Part shown: positions 33,955-44,998 of the stretch, in pieces | Layout of the letters: every line of letters starts with the position of its first letter | How positions within the stretch are numbered: the stretch's first letter is position 1 | Assembly (NCBI GenBank): GCA_020631735.1 | Contig: CM036160.1 | Location: 7,904,746 to 7,968,745 of the forward strand | Direction: 5' to 3' | Length of the DNA: 64,000 nucleotides | From: Saccharum officinarum | Lineage: Eukaryota > Streptophyta > Magnoliopsida > Poales > Poaceae | Notes under the pieces: generated by a model | Database searches by the model: none | Seen by the model: only the letters and a program-made list of their open reading frames with translations | Told to the model about the DNA's origin: nothing | Position numbers and translations under genes: made by a program

Positions 33955-35000
33955 TAAACTTTTATACTGAGCCTCATCGGCAAGCAACACATTGATGAGA
34001 TCACAGTACTTTATGTACTTGTTGTTGCGGTACTGCTGCTGCTGGAGTACCATGTTGGTGGTAAAGCTGGACTAACGAGCCAGCTCGGCTCGTTTGGCTC
34101 GGCTCGTTCTGGCTCGTTAAGATAACGAGCCAGCTCGGTCGGCTCTGGCTCGTTATCTTAACGAGCCAGAAGGCCGGCTCGGCTCGGCTCGTTTACGAGC
34201 TCGAGCTGGCTCGTTTGGCTCGCGAGCCAGCCATATTAAAACATAAAAAATGTAATATGTGTATTATCTAAAGTTTGATAATGGCAATAATATAAAACTA
34301 GTCCATTCATAAGTCTTAATAAATCATACAAAAATAATATGTACTATTATATTATAATACTATACACCATACATTGTCTATGGTTCATACTCCATACCAT
34401 ATATGATGCATCCATTATCCATACATTCATTTAAAATAAAAAGAGTCAAATTAATCTAAAATTTATAGAGTTAAAGTCCAATCATCAACAAATTATAAAG
34501 TGTAAGACATAAAGTTATATAACACTAATAAAAGTTTAAGGCCAACAATTTTGGCTCGTTAGGCTCGCGAGCTGGCTCGAGCTGGCTCGCGAGCTGGCTC
34601 GTTAAGACACGAGCTAGGATGCTTGCTCAGCTCGTTTGAGAAATTAAACGAGCCGAGCCGAGCCGAGCCACTATCGATCCGAGTCGAGCGACCTATCGAG
34701 TTGCGAGCTTTTTCGTCCAGCTTTAGTTGGTGGGTTGGAAAGTATCGAGAGTTTTCTCAATCATCTCGAGTTCAGTGACGACCTGGTCACAAAAGCAAAG
34801 CTGAGCCACGATACGGTGAATCGCAGTATTATATGCCTCAACAGACTTGAAGTCTAGGAAGCGGAGTTGTGCAATCACACCTAGCCTCTGGGAGAAGCAC
34901 CGCCTTCTGCTTGCCAAAGCGTTCCTGGAGCTTCACCCACAGTACCAGAGGATCTTTCACCTCCAGGTATCTTTAGGTCTTCGTGAATGTGATGCCTTAG
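33955..35000 (-). pseudogene. Copia-type gag (UBN2) fragment, interrupted by a hAT element
   Basis: On the minus strand, 34917-34726 encodes a UBN2-type Gag segment with the phrases LRFLDFKSVEAYNTAIHRIV and IEKTLDTFQPTN, typical of Ty1/copia Gag proteins. The sequence resumes on the far side of the hAT element (34053 down to about 33955) with a MVLQQQ-type phrase. Gag packages the retrotransposon RNA. The fragment lacks its end and all pol domains. It ends near the Helitron-like terminus and is a relic. Confidence 0.75.
34062..34725. mobile_element. Non-autonomous hAT element, 664 bp, inserted in copia gag
   Basis: The termini TAAAGCTGGAC and GTCCAGCTTTA are an exact 11-bp inverted repeat. 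An exact 8-bp duplication GTTGGTGG flanks it (34054-34061, 34726-34733). The first ~180 bp and last ~170 bp are packed with GGCTCG/CGAGCC repeats, with an AT-rich core between. No transposase frame is present. Confidence 0.9.
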
Positions 35001-35049
35001 GAAGATGTAAGCTTTTGCCTTATCGTGGGGTGGTGGTCACGAAACCGAT

Positions 35050-35390
35050 CTAGATTGAAAAGTAAAACTAATCTGCGAGCAGATGGATCCAACCGGGATC
35101 AAGAACAGCATACCGTCGTTGATGAGTAGCGGTAGAGCGTGCTGATGACGTGTTAAGTAACGGTGTTGTTGCGGATCCTGATCCGGTTCCCTTCTCTCCC
35201 CGCAGCAGATGAGACGTGAGGAAATTGTAGATCTTCCGTATCCCTTCCTAATAGCACACCAGATGAACACATAGGAGAGTGAATATTGTGAACCTTGTAT
35301 CTCTTATTCATTATAGATGGGTATAGGTTCCTTTATATAGTCTTAACCCTTCAGGAGTATATTTGGTATGAGCCCATAATTATCTTAGGG
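35050..35390 (-). repeat. Probable copia LTR remnant (minus strand)
   Basis: On the minus strand, TATATAAAGGAACCTATA (TATA-like) lies upstream of a leader and then the gag fragment, in the order expected for LTR, leader and gag. I see no clear PBS or TG...CA boundary, so the ends are approximate and the assignment is inferred from neighbours. Confidence 0.45.
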
Positions 35391-35397
35391 TTATGTT

Positions 35398-35551
35398 TCC
35401 GAACAAGCATAAACGCACCTCGATGGGCCTCTGTCTCGCCCATTGGGCCTTCATTCTAGATGTCCTCATGTGCTCTCGAGTCCCTAGTGCATGCATGCAC
35501 ACGAATTCTTCTTGGATATTAAAAAAGAACAAAAATGCATGGAGACTTTCA
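35398..35551. repeat. Segmental duplication, left flank of CACTA element
   Basis: This segment (CTCGATGGGCCTCTGTCTCG ... ATGCATGGAGACTTTCA) is an imperfect copy of 46116-46270. Its continuation lies after the CACTA element at 44402-44690, and the continuous uninterrupted version lies near 46116-46810. Confidence 0.85.
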
Positions 35552-35589
35552 CACTACGTGAAAAACGAACTAAGGGAATGCACCCCCCT

Positions 35590-35760
35590 CCACTATAGGG
35601 GCGACTAACGTTGGAGCCGCCCTTACAGTGGCTCGCGTGGGCCCTGGCTGGCCAGCCGCCCCTATAGTGGGGGTCACTGTAAGGGCGGCTCAATCACCGG
35701 TCGCTCTTATAGTGGACCACTGTAAGGGCGGCTGGTGATTGAGCCGCCCTTATAGTGGTC
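35590..35760. repeat. CACTA subterminal repeats, left
   Basis: At least six copies of GCCGCCC[T/C]TA or its complement TA[A/G]GGGCGGC occur in ~170 bp, some as inverted pairs. These are the likely transposase-binding sites of the element. Confidence 0.85.
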
Positions 35761-36235
35761 TGTAGGTATAAGTGGTTGCCTACTCTTCTTCCTCCCCGAG
35801 CCACTCTCTTCCACTCGCAAAAAAAAGGATTGGGAGGCCTTGGTTGCCTCGCTAAAATTGCTCTACTAAGGGCGGGAGGTTTTGATCTCAAATCCTTTGG
35901 TGGGGAGCTTGTTTAAGATAAGAAAATGCTATTCCAACCCTTTAATCCAAGTTTTATTGGTTGGTTAGTGAGCAATTTAGAGTTTTGTTTTCTCTCTCTT
36001 CCATGGAGCTTGAGCTTTGTGTGCACCAAATTGGAGCTTAGCTTTGAAGCTATTAGTGTAGATTAGGTAGAGACATGACCTTGCACCCTCAATTAGTCGA
36101 TCTAGCTTGATTTTAGTGGAGATTAATTATAGTTTCATGTATGGAGAGAAAAGCTTGTTCTAGATCTAGGGTTTGCTTTTATTTTTTTATTTTGTAGTTT
36201 TTGTTTCATGAAATTAGAATGGGGTTGGCATGAAA

Positions 36236-36395
36236 AGTTGTTGGTAAAATAATAATTGTTGCTAATAATAATGGGTAGCTAATAATTGTTGTTAATAATA
36301 ATTGTTGCTAATAATGGTAGCTAATAATTGTTGCTAATAATTGTGGCTAATTAATTGTGGCTAATAATTGTTGCTAATAATTGTATTTAGAGTAG
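36236..36395. repeat. AT-rich TTGTTGCTAATAA minisatellite
   Basis: Variable units of TAATAATTGTTGCTAA/TTAATTGTGGC are repeated about ten times in the CACTA leader, upstream of the TNP2 start. Confidence 0.75.
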
Positions 36396-36538
36396 ATTTT
36401 AGTGTAGATTGCGCCCTAATTATTTCATCTATGTTGCTAATATATATATACTATTTTTGTAAATAGTTATGAATGCGGCTAATTCTATTTTTTTATAATT
36501 ATTCTCAAGTAATTACTTTATTTCTTTGTTTTTTAAAG

Positions 36539-39500
36539 ATGGAGGACATGGCTTCTTGGATGTATGGTTGGCCAAGGTACTCGCAATCCTATCATGATGA
36601 GGTGGACAAATTTATTATAGACACAGTGAATCATGCAAAGACGTTGCCAGGGACTAATGGTTCTGCAAAGATTGCAAGAACCACATGGCATTTTATGATG
36701 AGGAAATGATTAGATCACATCTGATTTGGCGAGGATTTGTTCTGGACTACATGGTATGGATTCATCATGGTGAAGTCATGGTTGTTGACGACAACGATGA
36801 TGATCAAGAAGACGATGCCGAAGCCCAATTCTTGTCCCAATTCTCAGATGTGTTTGAAGCACAAATGCAACATGGGTCAGCCAATGACCAAGCAGGTGGT
36901 GATGATGCCGGTGGTGTCGACAATAATGATGGTGATGTTGGTGGTGTCGACAATAATGATGGTGGAGCACGTGAGGGGGGTGCAGAAACCTTTGACAACT
37001 TAGAGGAAATGCTTTGGGCCATTGGACCAAAAATACTACAACAGAAGAAGGGTCTAGAAAATCTAGAGAGGGTGAAAACAGCGTCAAAGGAGACTGTGTA
37101 TGGTGTTGAGAAGGGTTGTCCAACACACTGGACACTGCTCCGTTTTGTGCTTGAGCTACTCATCCTGAAGGCTAAGTATGGCTGGTCAGACTGCAGTTTC
37201 GATGATCTGTTGCATCTTCTGTCATCGGTGCTGCCACTGCCAAACTTAGTTCCCTCCAACACATACCAAGCAAAGAAGGTTATAAGTCCATTAACAATGG
37301 GTGTTGAAAAGATCCATGCATGTCCCAACCATTGTATCCTTTTTCATGGAGAAACGTTCGAAGGTCTGGACAAATGTCCTCGGTGTGGGGCCAGTCGGTA
37401 CAAGGACATTGACCTTTACAGTGGCGAAGAAGCCTCCACCGGGAAGAAGAGGAATAAGATGGGTTCATAAGAGGTGGTACAAGAATCTCAACCTCTAGAG
37501 GATGCCCCATTAGGCAACGATGCAAAGAAGAGAAAAAATTCTGCCTTGGTAATGTGGTATCTGCCAGTGACCGACCGTTTGAGGCGTATCTTCCTGAACC
37601 CTAAGGAAGCCGCGCTCATGACATGGTGGGACGATGAGCGCAAGTCGATGACGATGTGATTGCACACCCAGCCGATGGTAGTCAGTGGCAAAACTTCGAT
37701 ACGAACAACCCGCTGTTCAGCTCGGACCCAAGGAATGTACGGTTTGCCTTGAGCACCGATGGAATAAATCCCTTCAATGAGAGGATGAGCGACCACAGCA
37801 CTTGGCCGGTGATCTTGACCATGTACAACATCCTGACGTGGTTGTGTCAGAAGAGAAAGTACCTTTTCCTCACTATTCTTATTTTTGGCCCTCAACAACT
37901 AGGCTTTGATATGGACGTGTTCCTCGAGCCTGTGATGGAAGAATTCGAGAAACTATGGAGGACTAGGGAGCCGATGTATGATGCGTTCCGAAAGAAGGCC
38001 TTCACATTAAGAGCAATAATATTTGTGACTATCAACGATCACCCCGCGCTGTTTGCCTTGTCTGGACAGTTCAAAGGCAAGACGGGATGCTTAGTCTATC
38101 TGGATGATACTAAATGTGTGTACCTAGATGGATCCAAGAAGACTGTTTACATCAGGAATCGTCGCTTCTTAAAGGAAGGTCACAGGTACCGCAGCAAACT
38201 GTACTTAAAGTACTTTGGCGACATCCCAGAGGATGAAGAACGACCACTAGAGAGACGTCTTGATGGACAATATGTGTACCAAATGGTGAAAAACATACGC
38301 TCATCTATGGAAAGAAGAAAATGGATGGAATGCCCAAAGATAGAAGCACACCTCCTATTGAAGGCATACCTTTTAAGAAACAATCAATCTTCTTTCAGTA
38401 TCTTGAATATTGGCCACAATTGGAGGTCCCCCATGCCATTGATGTTATGCACATGCAGAAGAATGTCTTTGAGAGTCTCATCGCTACCTTGATGGACACA
38501 ACCAAGTCAAAGGATGGTCTCAAAGCACAGAGGGACATGGAGCAGCTACATGTGATGCCAAAGCTTCACCCGGTACTTGAGACAAAAACCAGAAAATACA
38601 CTCTGCCCGTGGCTAGCTACAACCTAGACCTAGCAGAGAGGAGAGGTTTATGCACTTATGTGAAGGGGATCAAAGTCCCGACTGGGTTTTTGGCAAACCC
38701 AAAGAAGCTAGTGTTGATGAAGGACCTGTCATTTCCACACTGCAAGGCTCACGATTGTCATATGATGCTGACAGTATTCCTACCAATCGCAATCAGGGCT
38801 ATCAAGCCAGAGTTCTTGAAGATGGCTATCACCCGCATGTGCTACTTTTGGTCGAAGATCTCACAAAAGAAGATTATCAAGACAGAGCTAAGTGACCTAC
38901 ATGATTTCGTGGTGGAGACCTAGAACCAACTAGAGATGTGTTTACCTCCTACTTTCTTCGACACAATGGTACATCTCATGATTCACATGGTTCATCAGAT
39001 ACAGGCGTTGGGCCCTTGCTACTTGCATGAAATGTGGTCCTACGAGTGGTTCATGTCGGTTCTAAGCTGATATGTGCACAATCATGCATACCCATAGGGC
39101 TCTATGATAGAGGGCTACAGTAGCGCAGAAGTCATCGAGTGCTGTCAAGAGTATCTAAAAGTACAGAGAGGGATTGGTATTCCCAATTCTCGCTACAAGG
39201 GTAGGCTGGCTGGAAAGGGCACAAATGGTAGAAAAATATTCACCGACAGTGAATACAAAGAAGTGAGTCGGGCGCACTTCGCTGTCTTGATGAGCACAAA
39301 TATGATGGAACCATACAGTGATGAACACATGGACATCATTATGTCAGAGAGAAATGGTTGTACAGGTGATTGGGTCATGAAATAGCACAAGCAACGCCTA
39401 ACTTCATGGTTGAAGGACAAGAACATACCGCCTGGAGAAACCATATATTCTATTACCATCAGTAAGTTGGCAGCGGGGCCATCGAGACAGATGACATCTT

Positions 39501-40025
39501 GGAATGCTTATGAGATCAATGGGTACACATACTATACCCACACAAAGGATAGTAAATGTATCAACCAAAACAGAGGTGTTTGAGTAGTGGCTATCGACGG
39601 GCGGGCGAAAGACCGACTACTTTGGCATAATTGAAGATATATGGGAACTTGACTATGGAAGTGAGGAACTAAATGTGGCCCTATTTTGATGTCGCTGGAT
39701 CAAGCAACATGAATTCAATGACATCGTATTGAGGGTCGTGGACCTCCAGAACACAGGCTACCACGATGATCCTTGGGTGCTCGCTTCACGTGTTACACAA
39801 GTTTTCTATATGACCGACCCGCTCAGTATCGTCCCCCAAAGAAGAAACCTAAGCATGTGGTTATCCCCGGGAAACAACATATTATCGGAGTTGATGGCGT
39901 CGACGATGCTGAAGCCTACAATAAGTGCGATCAGATGCCACTATTCACAGACTTTATTAAGAAGATCGGTGTTGTGGAAAAAAAAAACTACCCAAAGACG
40001 TATTGCCATGGGAACGAAAAGGTGA
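36539..40025 (+). pseudogene. TNP2-like CACTA transposase, multiply broken
   Basis: The conceptual protein matches plant CACTA TNP2 transposases, which bind the ends and catalyse excision. The N-terminal region is zinc-finger-like (CKDCKNHMAF, WIHHGE), with an acidic linker at 36780-36990. The transposase_21 segment follows (NTYQAKKVISPL, KIHACPNHCILFHGE, CPRCGASRYK), then VMWYLPVTDRLRRIF, STDGINPFN, WPVILTMYN, LFALSGQFKGK, VPHAIDVMHMQKNVFESLI, and DUF4218/DUF4216-like parts (MVHLMIHMVHQIQALGPC, HVVIPGKQHIIGVDGV). Visible lesions are frameshifts near 36650, 37655, 38320-38490 and in the 39400-39770 region, plus in-frame stops at 37468-37470, 38921-38923 and about 39068 and 39098. Introns may account for part of the apparent break pattern. 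The start at 36539 is the first ATG of the conserved reading. Confidence 0.88.
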
Positions 40026-40139
40026 GAAGTGGAAAACTATTACGGCGGCATGGACAAATAATTAGTTTAAGTGAGAGTACGTTTATGTATGTGTGTGAGA
40101 CTACATTTATGTATGTGTGTGAGACTACATTTATGTGCA

Positions 40140-41255
40140 TTCATAACTTTTCAAAAACTTGGTCAAATGCAAAAATGGCCTATGTATCAAATGTAGATCT
40201 TGATGAGTGGAACAATCATGGTATTCATAACTTTTCGAGTTGGGACCATCTAGGGTTTCAAAAACTGGCATGTAGCTGTCAAAATTTCAAAATTTAGAAT
40301 TTGAGTGGTTTAAACTTTATCAAATGAAATGTTGACCATTACACCAAATGTAGAACTTGATGAGTTTGACAAACTTTGTATTCATGACTTTTATAGTTGA
40401 GACCATCTAGGGTTCGGTCAAAGTGTCTTTCTTTAAAAATCCAAGATTTGACTTGGTCAAACTTGGTCAAATGAGGCACTAAACGACCTCAAATGAAAAA
40501 CTTTTGAATACAAAGGTGTTAGAACTCATCAAGATATACATTTGATACATAGTTCATGTTTCCATTTGGAAAAGTTTTAGTAAACTCTAGTCAAATGTTG
40601 TAAAAATCCAAGACGTGACTGGGTCAAACTTGGTCAAACGAGGCACTAAATGACCTCAAATAAAAAACTTTTGAATACAAGGGTGTTAGAACTCATCAAG
40701 ATACACATTTGATATATATGACATTTTTGCATTTGAGAAAGCGTTAGTAAACACCAGTCACAAAATCTTGAATCCCACATAGACTTTATGAGACTACATG
40801 TGAGACTTGTGGATTGAGAACTACATTTTCGTGACACTTTGTCGAATGCAAAAATGGCCTATGTATCAAATGTAGATCTTGATGAGTGGAACAATCTTGG
40901 TATTCATGACTTTTCGAGTTGGGGCCATCTAGGGTTTCGAAAACTGGCATGTAGTTGTCAAAATTTTAAAATTCAGAATTTGAGTGGTTCAAACTTTGTC
41001 AAATGAAAAGTTGACCATTACACCAAATGTAGAACTTGATGATTTTGACAAACTTTGTATTCATGGCTTTTGTAGTTGAGACCATCTAGGGTTCGGTCAA
41101 AGTGTCTTTCTTTAAAAATCCAAGATTTGACTTGGTAAACTTGGTCAAATGAGGCACTAAATGACCTCAAATGAAAAACTTTTGAATACAAAGGTGTTAG
41201 AACTCATCAAGATCTACATTTGATACATAATACATTTTTGCATTTGAGAAAGTGT
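40140..41255 (+). repeat. Tandem repeat of ~680 bp inside CACTA element
   Basis: The block beginning GCAAAAATGGCCTATGTATC at 40168 recurs at 40849, about 681 bp later. A sub-repeat (GAGGCACTAAA[C/T]GACCTCAAA) appears at ~40475, ~40640 and ~41152. Copies differ by scattered substitutions, with no protein frame. Confidence 0.8.
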
Positions 41256-41451
41256 TAGTAATTTTGAATTTTATAATTATATAAATCTATTCTTATATAA
41301 ATAGATTTGGTTTTTTAATTTAAAAAAATCAACTATGCATTTATTTTTTAAATACATGGAATAATTTAAAATTATTATATAATTATATTTTCATTTTTAA
41401 TTATTTATAAAATCTAATTATTAAAAACAATAATTTATTTTACATTTTCAA
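41256..41451. other. AT-rich spacer inside CACTA element
   Basis: Nearly pure A/T sequence with no motif. Confidence 0.5.
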
Positions 41452-41515
41452 AAAAAATAGGGGCACCACAGTAAGGGCGGCTGGCATCACCAGCCGCCCT
41501 TACATAGCCCCCCAC
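41452..41515. repeat. Internal copy of the CACTA subterminal repeat
   Basis: GTAAGGGCGGCTGGCATCAC and CAGCCGCCCTTACATAG form an inverted pair in the middle of the element, ~2.9 kb from the right end. It precedes a TATATATGGG motif and the GC-rich block. Confidence 0.75.
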
Positions 41516-41559
41516 TGGTATATATGGGCCGAGGCAACCTCAGCGACTAAGTGTTGGGC

Positions 41560-42160
41560 GATTTCAGCATTTTGGACGCTGTCAGGCTGTCCAATTTTCT
41601 TGTCGCCACCCCTCCCTAACCCCTCCGCCGTCGCACCTCCCTCACCCCCTGCAGCCGCATCCTCCTCCGCCCTCACCACTCCGCCGCCGCATCCTCCTCC
41701 TCTCTCACCCCTCCGCCGCTGCCTCCTCCCTCTCTCGACCTTGTGGCCCCCGCCCCATCTCCCGCGTGGGCCGTGCCGCATGGGTTAGGGTTTGCAGCGG
41801 CGCCGACGTCGACAACGGCGGCCCGTGAAGGGCAGTACGTAGGGGCCGCGGTGAGGGATCTGTCTCCGGCACCGGCCACGGCGGCTAGGGCTTCCCTGCC
41901 ATGGACGCCCGATGGTGCCCGAGCTCACTGGTGAGCCGCCCCTGTACCATCTTCCTCGGCTCCATCCTCCCAGGTCGCAAGGGTTTGGTGGCCGCGGCCT
42001 CCGCCTCTCCCTTCTCCCCCGACCCCACCATCCACTACGCCGCCTTCACCGACCGTCGCTGCCCGTGTGCAGCCTCCACCGACAAAACAGTGAGGACACA
42101 TCAAAGCAGTGAGGATCTACCACACCCCTTCCCCTTCTCTCCTTCCCTTTCTTCCCTCTG
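41560..42160 (+). other. GC-rich block, possible first exon of a second unit
   Basis: This region is C-rich (CCTCCGCC/CCGCCGC repeats), with an ATG near 41901 and open frames on both strands. A TATATATGGG motif lies ~70 bp upstream. It resembles a plant 5' leader and first exon but encodes nothing I recognise. It could be the second gene of the CACTA element or captured host DNA. Confidence 0.4.
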
Positions 42161-42839
42161 AACTATGTCACTATGTACTATGCATCTGCAAATGTGTGTT
42201 ATGTGGTGCTCTGAATTGATGTGTGCATCTAAATTGAGGCTCTCAATCATGGAGTAGATAGAAGAGTTGTTGGAGCATGTGCAGCTGCTTACTTTGATTC
42301 ATATACTATGATGTTGAAATTAACTGAGCATTTGCCACTGTCTGTGATGCCAATCTTAACTGAGCATTTGTCACTGCCTGTGATGCCAATCATTCGAACA
42401 GGGCATTCAGGCACTATGTCAGAAAAAGAACGAAAGGTGTTGTCCACATAGGGGGCACAGGTTGTGTATCAAAACTCTGTGTTTGGTAAGTGCAACTTAG
42501 TTTGACACTAAATTACATGGTTTACAATACTATTACTTAACATTTTCATATGCGAATTGAAACACACACAGTTCCCCAAGCAAAGGTTCGGGAGTCTACA
42601 TTGTAGATATTACGCATGTGCTTTCATGAGTAACACAAAAGCCTACAGGAGACACCCTGATTTGGTAAGTTCGAATCTCTCCCCTCTACTATCATTTTGA
42701 TTTGTGGCCACTGTCATTTTGAATTTGTTGGTAGCCTCTGAATTGTGGTTTGATGAGTAAAACTTAAATGAATTGACAATTGCTCACTTGTGATGGACTC
42801 TATGTAAAACTTAATCTGATTTGAGCACTCTACTATTAC

Positions 42840-43720
42840 TACTATTGTTTTTGACACTATGCAAATGCCACTGCCTTAACTGAATTGGCTTACTGTCCTA
42901 CTACTACTACTCTCACTGTCTACTATCATTGTCCTACTACTCTCACTGTCTGACTGAATTGGCTTACCCAAAGAAATGGAAGCTGAACTTGGCTTAACTG
43001 AATTGTCTTACTGTCCTACTACTACTACTCTCACTGTCTACTACTCTTACTGCTGCTACTACTGTCTTACTACTAATGTCTACTACTACTCTTACTAAAC
43101 TGAATTTAGATAATGACTTATAATGTTATAATGACTTAGCTTGCCTGTGATGATGTTTTTTTATATACTGAACACCTGCCTTATGGAAATGATTTTATAT
43201 ACCGAGCACCTGCCTTATGCCAATGATGAGGGTTTTTATATACTAAGCACTTGCCTTATGCCAATGATGAGGGTTTTTATGTTCTATTCCTGTCTGCTCA
43301 TGTCCTATCCTACCTCTACTACTACTACTCTACTATACTCTACTATTACTACTATACTACTACCTACTACTACTACTATACTATACTCTACTACTACTAT
43401 ACTACTACTACTGCACTACTCTACTACTACTGTTTTTGACACTATGCAAATGCCACTGCCTTAACTGAATTGGCTTACTGTCCTACTATTACTACTCTCA
43501 CTGTCCTACTACTACTACTCTCATTGTCTAACTGAATTGGCTTACCCAAAGAAATAGAAACTGAACTTGACTTAACTGAATTGCCTTGCTGTCCTACTAC
43601 TACTACTCTCACTATCAACTACTCTTACTGCTACTACTGTCTTACTACTACTGTCTACTACTACTCTTACTAAACTGAATTTGGATAATGACTTATAATG
43701 TTATAATGACTTAGCTTTTG
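42840..43720. repeat. (CTA)n-rich region with a ~590-bp direct duplication
   Basis: 42848-43140 (CACTATGCAAATGCCACTGC ... AATGACTTAGCTT) is repeated imperfectly at 43438-43716. CTA microsatellite runs lie within and between the copies, the longest at ~43312-43430. Confidence 0.8.
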
Positions 43721-43731
43721 TGATCTTGTAG

Positions 43732-43929
43732 TGGTTAGAAGAGAAAGGAAATAAAAGGGATGTCTACAGGGATGATGAACTCTTAGAGCTCGTCGGCGAC
43801 CTTTGCAGCTTCATAATGGACCATGTTATTTATTTCAAAGGTGACTACCATGACATCAATTCTAACTTAGGTAAAAATCCTAGATACCAACACCTCCGTG
43901 AGCTTGATAGGCTATCTCTAGGTAGTTGA
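43732..43929 (+). CDS. Candidate terminal exon inside CACTA element, unknown product
   Basis: An open stretch of 65 codons ends in TGA at 43927-43929 and is preceded directly by a splice-acceptor-like CTTGTAG. It starts WLEEKGNKRDVYRDDELLEL and has balanced, soluble-protein composition, unlike the surrounding low-complexity DNA. I do not recognise the protein. It would be the last exon of a unit starting in the GC-rich block near 41.6-42.1 kb, possibly the TNP1/TNPA-like second gene. The upstream exons are not clear, and a chance open frame remains possible. Confidence 0.4.
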   Translation, partial: WLEEKGNKRDVYRDDELLELVGDLCSFIMDHVIYFKGDYHDINSNLGKNPRYQHLRELDRLSLGS

Positions 43930-44017
43930 TTACTTATGAACTTGTGATGGATTTGATGTAACTTTTGATGGACTTGTGGATGTGATGGACTTTTGATGAT
44001 GTTTGTGCTGTGTTGTG

Positions 44018-44021
<4 letters not shown>

Positions 44022-44084
<63 letters not shown>
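44022..44084. repeat. (TA)n(CA)n microsatellite
   Basis: A (TA)26 run is followed by a short (CA) run. It can form cruciforms and slip during replication. Confidence 0.95.
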
Positions 44085-44085
<1 letters not shown>

Positions 44086-44126
44086 GTGAATTTGATTATT
44101 GTAATTTTTATTTTGCTGAAAATCAA

Positions 44127-44392
44127 CTGTAGGGGCGGTTCTAGATTGAGCCTCCCTTACAAACGGAAATAGTAGGGCGGCTGAAACACCAGCCACCCTT
44201 ACTAATGGCCACTGTAAGGGCGGCTGAAAACACCAGCCACCCTTACAGTGTCTATTAGTAAGGGCGGCTATTGTTTCCAGCCGCCCTTACAGTGATTTAC
44301 TGTAAGGGCGGCTCGTGTTCAGCCGCCACTGTAAGAGTGTTTAGATAAGGGCGGCTACATAGCCTTTTGAGCCGCCCCTACAGTCTCTGACT
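44127..44392. repeat. CACTA subterminal repeats, right
   Basis: About ten copies of GTAAGGGCGGCT/AGCCGCCCTTAC variants occur in inverted pairs up to the right end of the element. Confidence 0.88.
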
Positions 44393-44401
44393 ATAGTAGT
44401 G

Positions 44402-44700
44402 TTAGTTGCCGAGACTACTGTTCTCACTACGGGTGCTGCTGCTTGCAAGGCCGCTATTTCTGTTCTCACTCTTTTGTTTTTTTATCTTTCTGTTAAGGGC
44501 TAGTTTAGCTCAGTTCTCTTGGGTGTCACATTCAGGCACTCAGCTGGTACTGTATGCATCACTGCTGAACAGCCACTTGTAGCTTGACAGGTGGAAGGCC
44601 ACCATGGTGACGGTGTATTCCAGTCTTCAGGTGGGAATGTGGGATCTGATATCTCCTCAAAAAAGTTGGAGGAGGGAACCTAGCTAGGCCCATGGCGTTG
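44402..44700. repeat. Segmental duplication, right flank of CACTA element
   Basis: It continues the copy begun at 35398-35551 and matches 46271-46810 (GTTGC[C/T]GAGACTA, GGTGCTGCTKCTTGCAAGG, GACAGGTGGAAGGCCACCAT), apart from the MITE inserted in the other copy. Confidence 0.85.
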
Positions 44701-44735
44701 TTCATCAGGAGTATGCTCTTAAAAAGTATATGGTA

Positions 44736-44996
44736 CTCCCTCCGTACTAAAAAATAAAGTCGTTTTGGATAATGTTTGAGTCAAACATTAGGAATATAAA
44801 TCATAAATAACTTTTAAGTTGTTGAGTTTGGAAATGTGAAAACCAAATGAACAGATTTGTCTTGAAAAACACTTTCATAAAAATATACATATATCATTTT
44901 TCGATAAATATTTTTATATAAAAAAAAGAAGTCAAAGTTATACATTGGAGACTATGTTTCTGTCCAAACCGACTTTATTTTTTAGTATGGAGGGAG
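44736..44996. mobile_element. Stowaway MITE, 261 bp
   Basis: CTCCCTCCGTACTAAAAAAT and its inverse at the right end (TTTTTTAGTATGGAGGGAG) are near-perfect terminal inverted repeats. TA flanks both ends (44734-44735, 44997-44998). The element is non-coding. Confidence 0.92.
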
Positions 44997-44998
44997 TA

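Larger units (their letters stand above)
35552..44401 (+). mobile_element. CACTA (En/Spm) element, 8.85 kb
   Basis: The element begins CACTACGTGAAAAA and ends ATAGTAGTG, whose inverse is CACTACTAT. The 3-bp flanks are TCA (35549-35551) and TTA (44402-44404), a target duplication with one change. The unoccupied paralog near 46268-46273 reads CTTTCAGTTGC, confirming the junction. Both subterminal regions carry repeated TAAGGGCGGCT/AGCCGCCCTTA motifs. Inside lie a decayed TNP2 transposase, tandem repeats, a GC-rich block and a possible second coding unit. Many stops and frameshifts make it non-autonomous now. Confidence 0.9.

Noticed and set aside
41500..42161. Frames in the GC-rich CACTA block as separate genes
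   Set aside because: Low-complexity composition, with competing frames on both strands. Reported only as a possible exon.
43251..43464. Frames over the CTA microsatellite (long Tyr/Thr runs)
   Set aside because: They are translations of a simple repeat, not a protein.
43845..44196. Minus-strand frames with Ile-Tyr runs
   Set aside because: They read through the (TA)n microsatellite.
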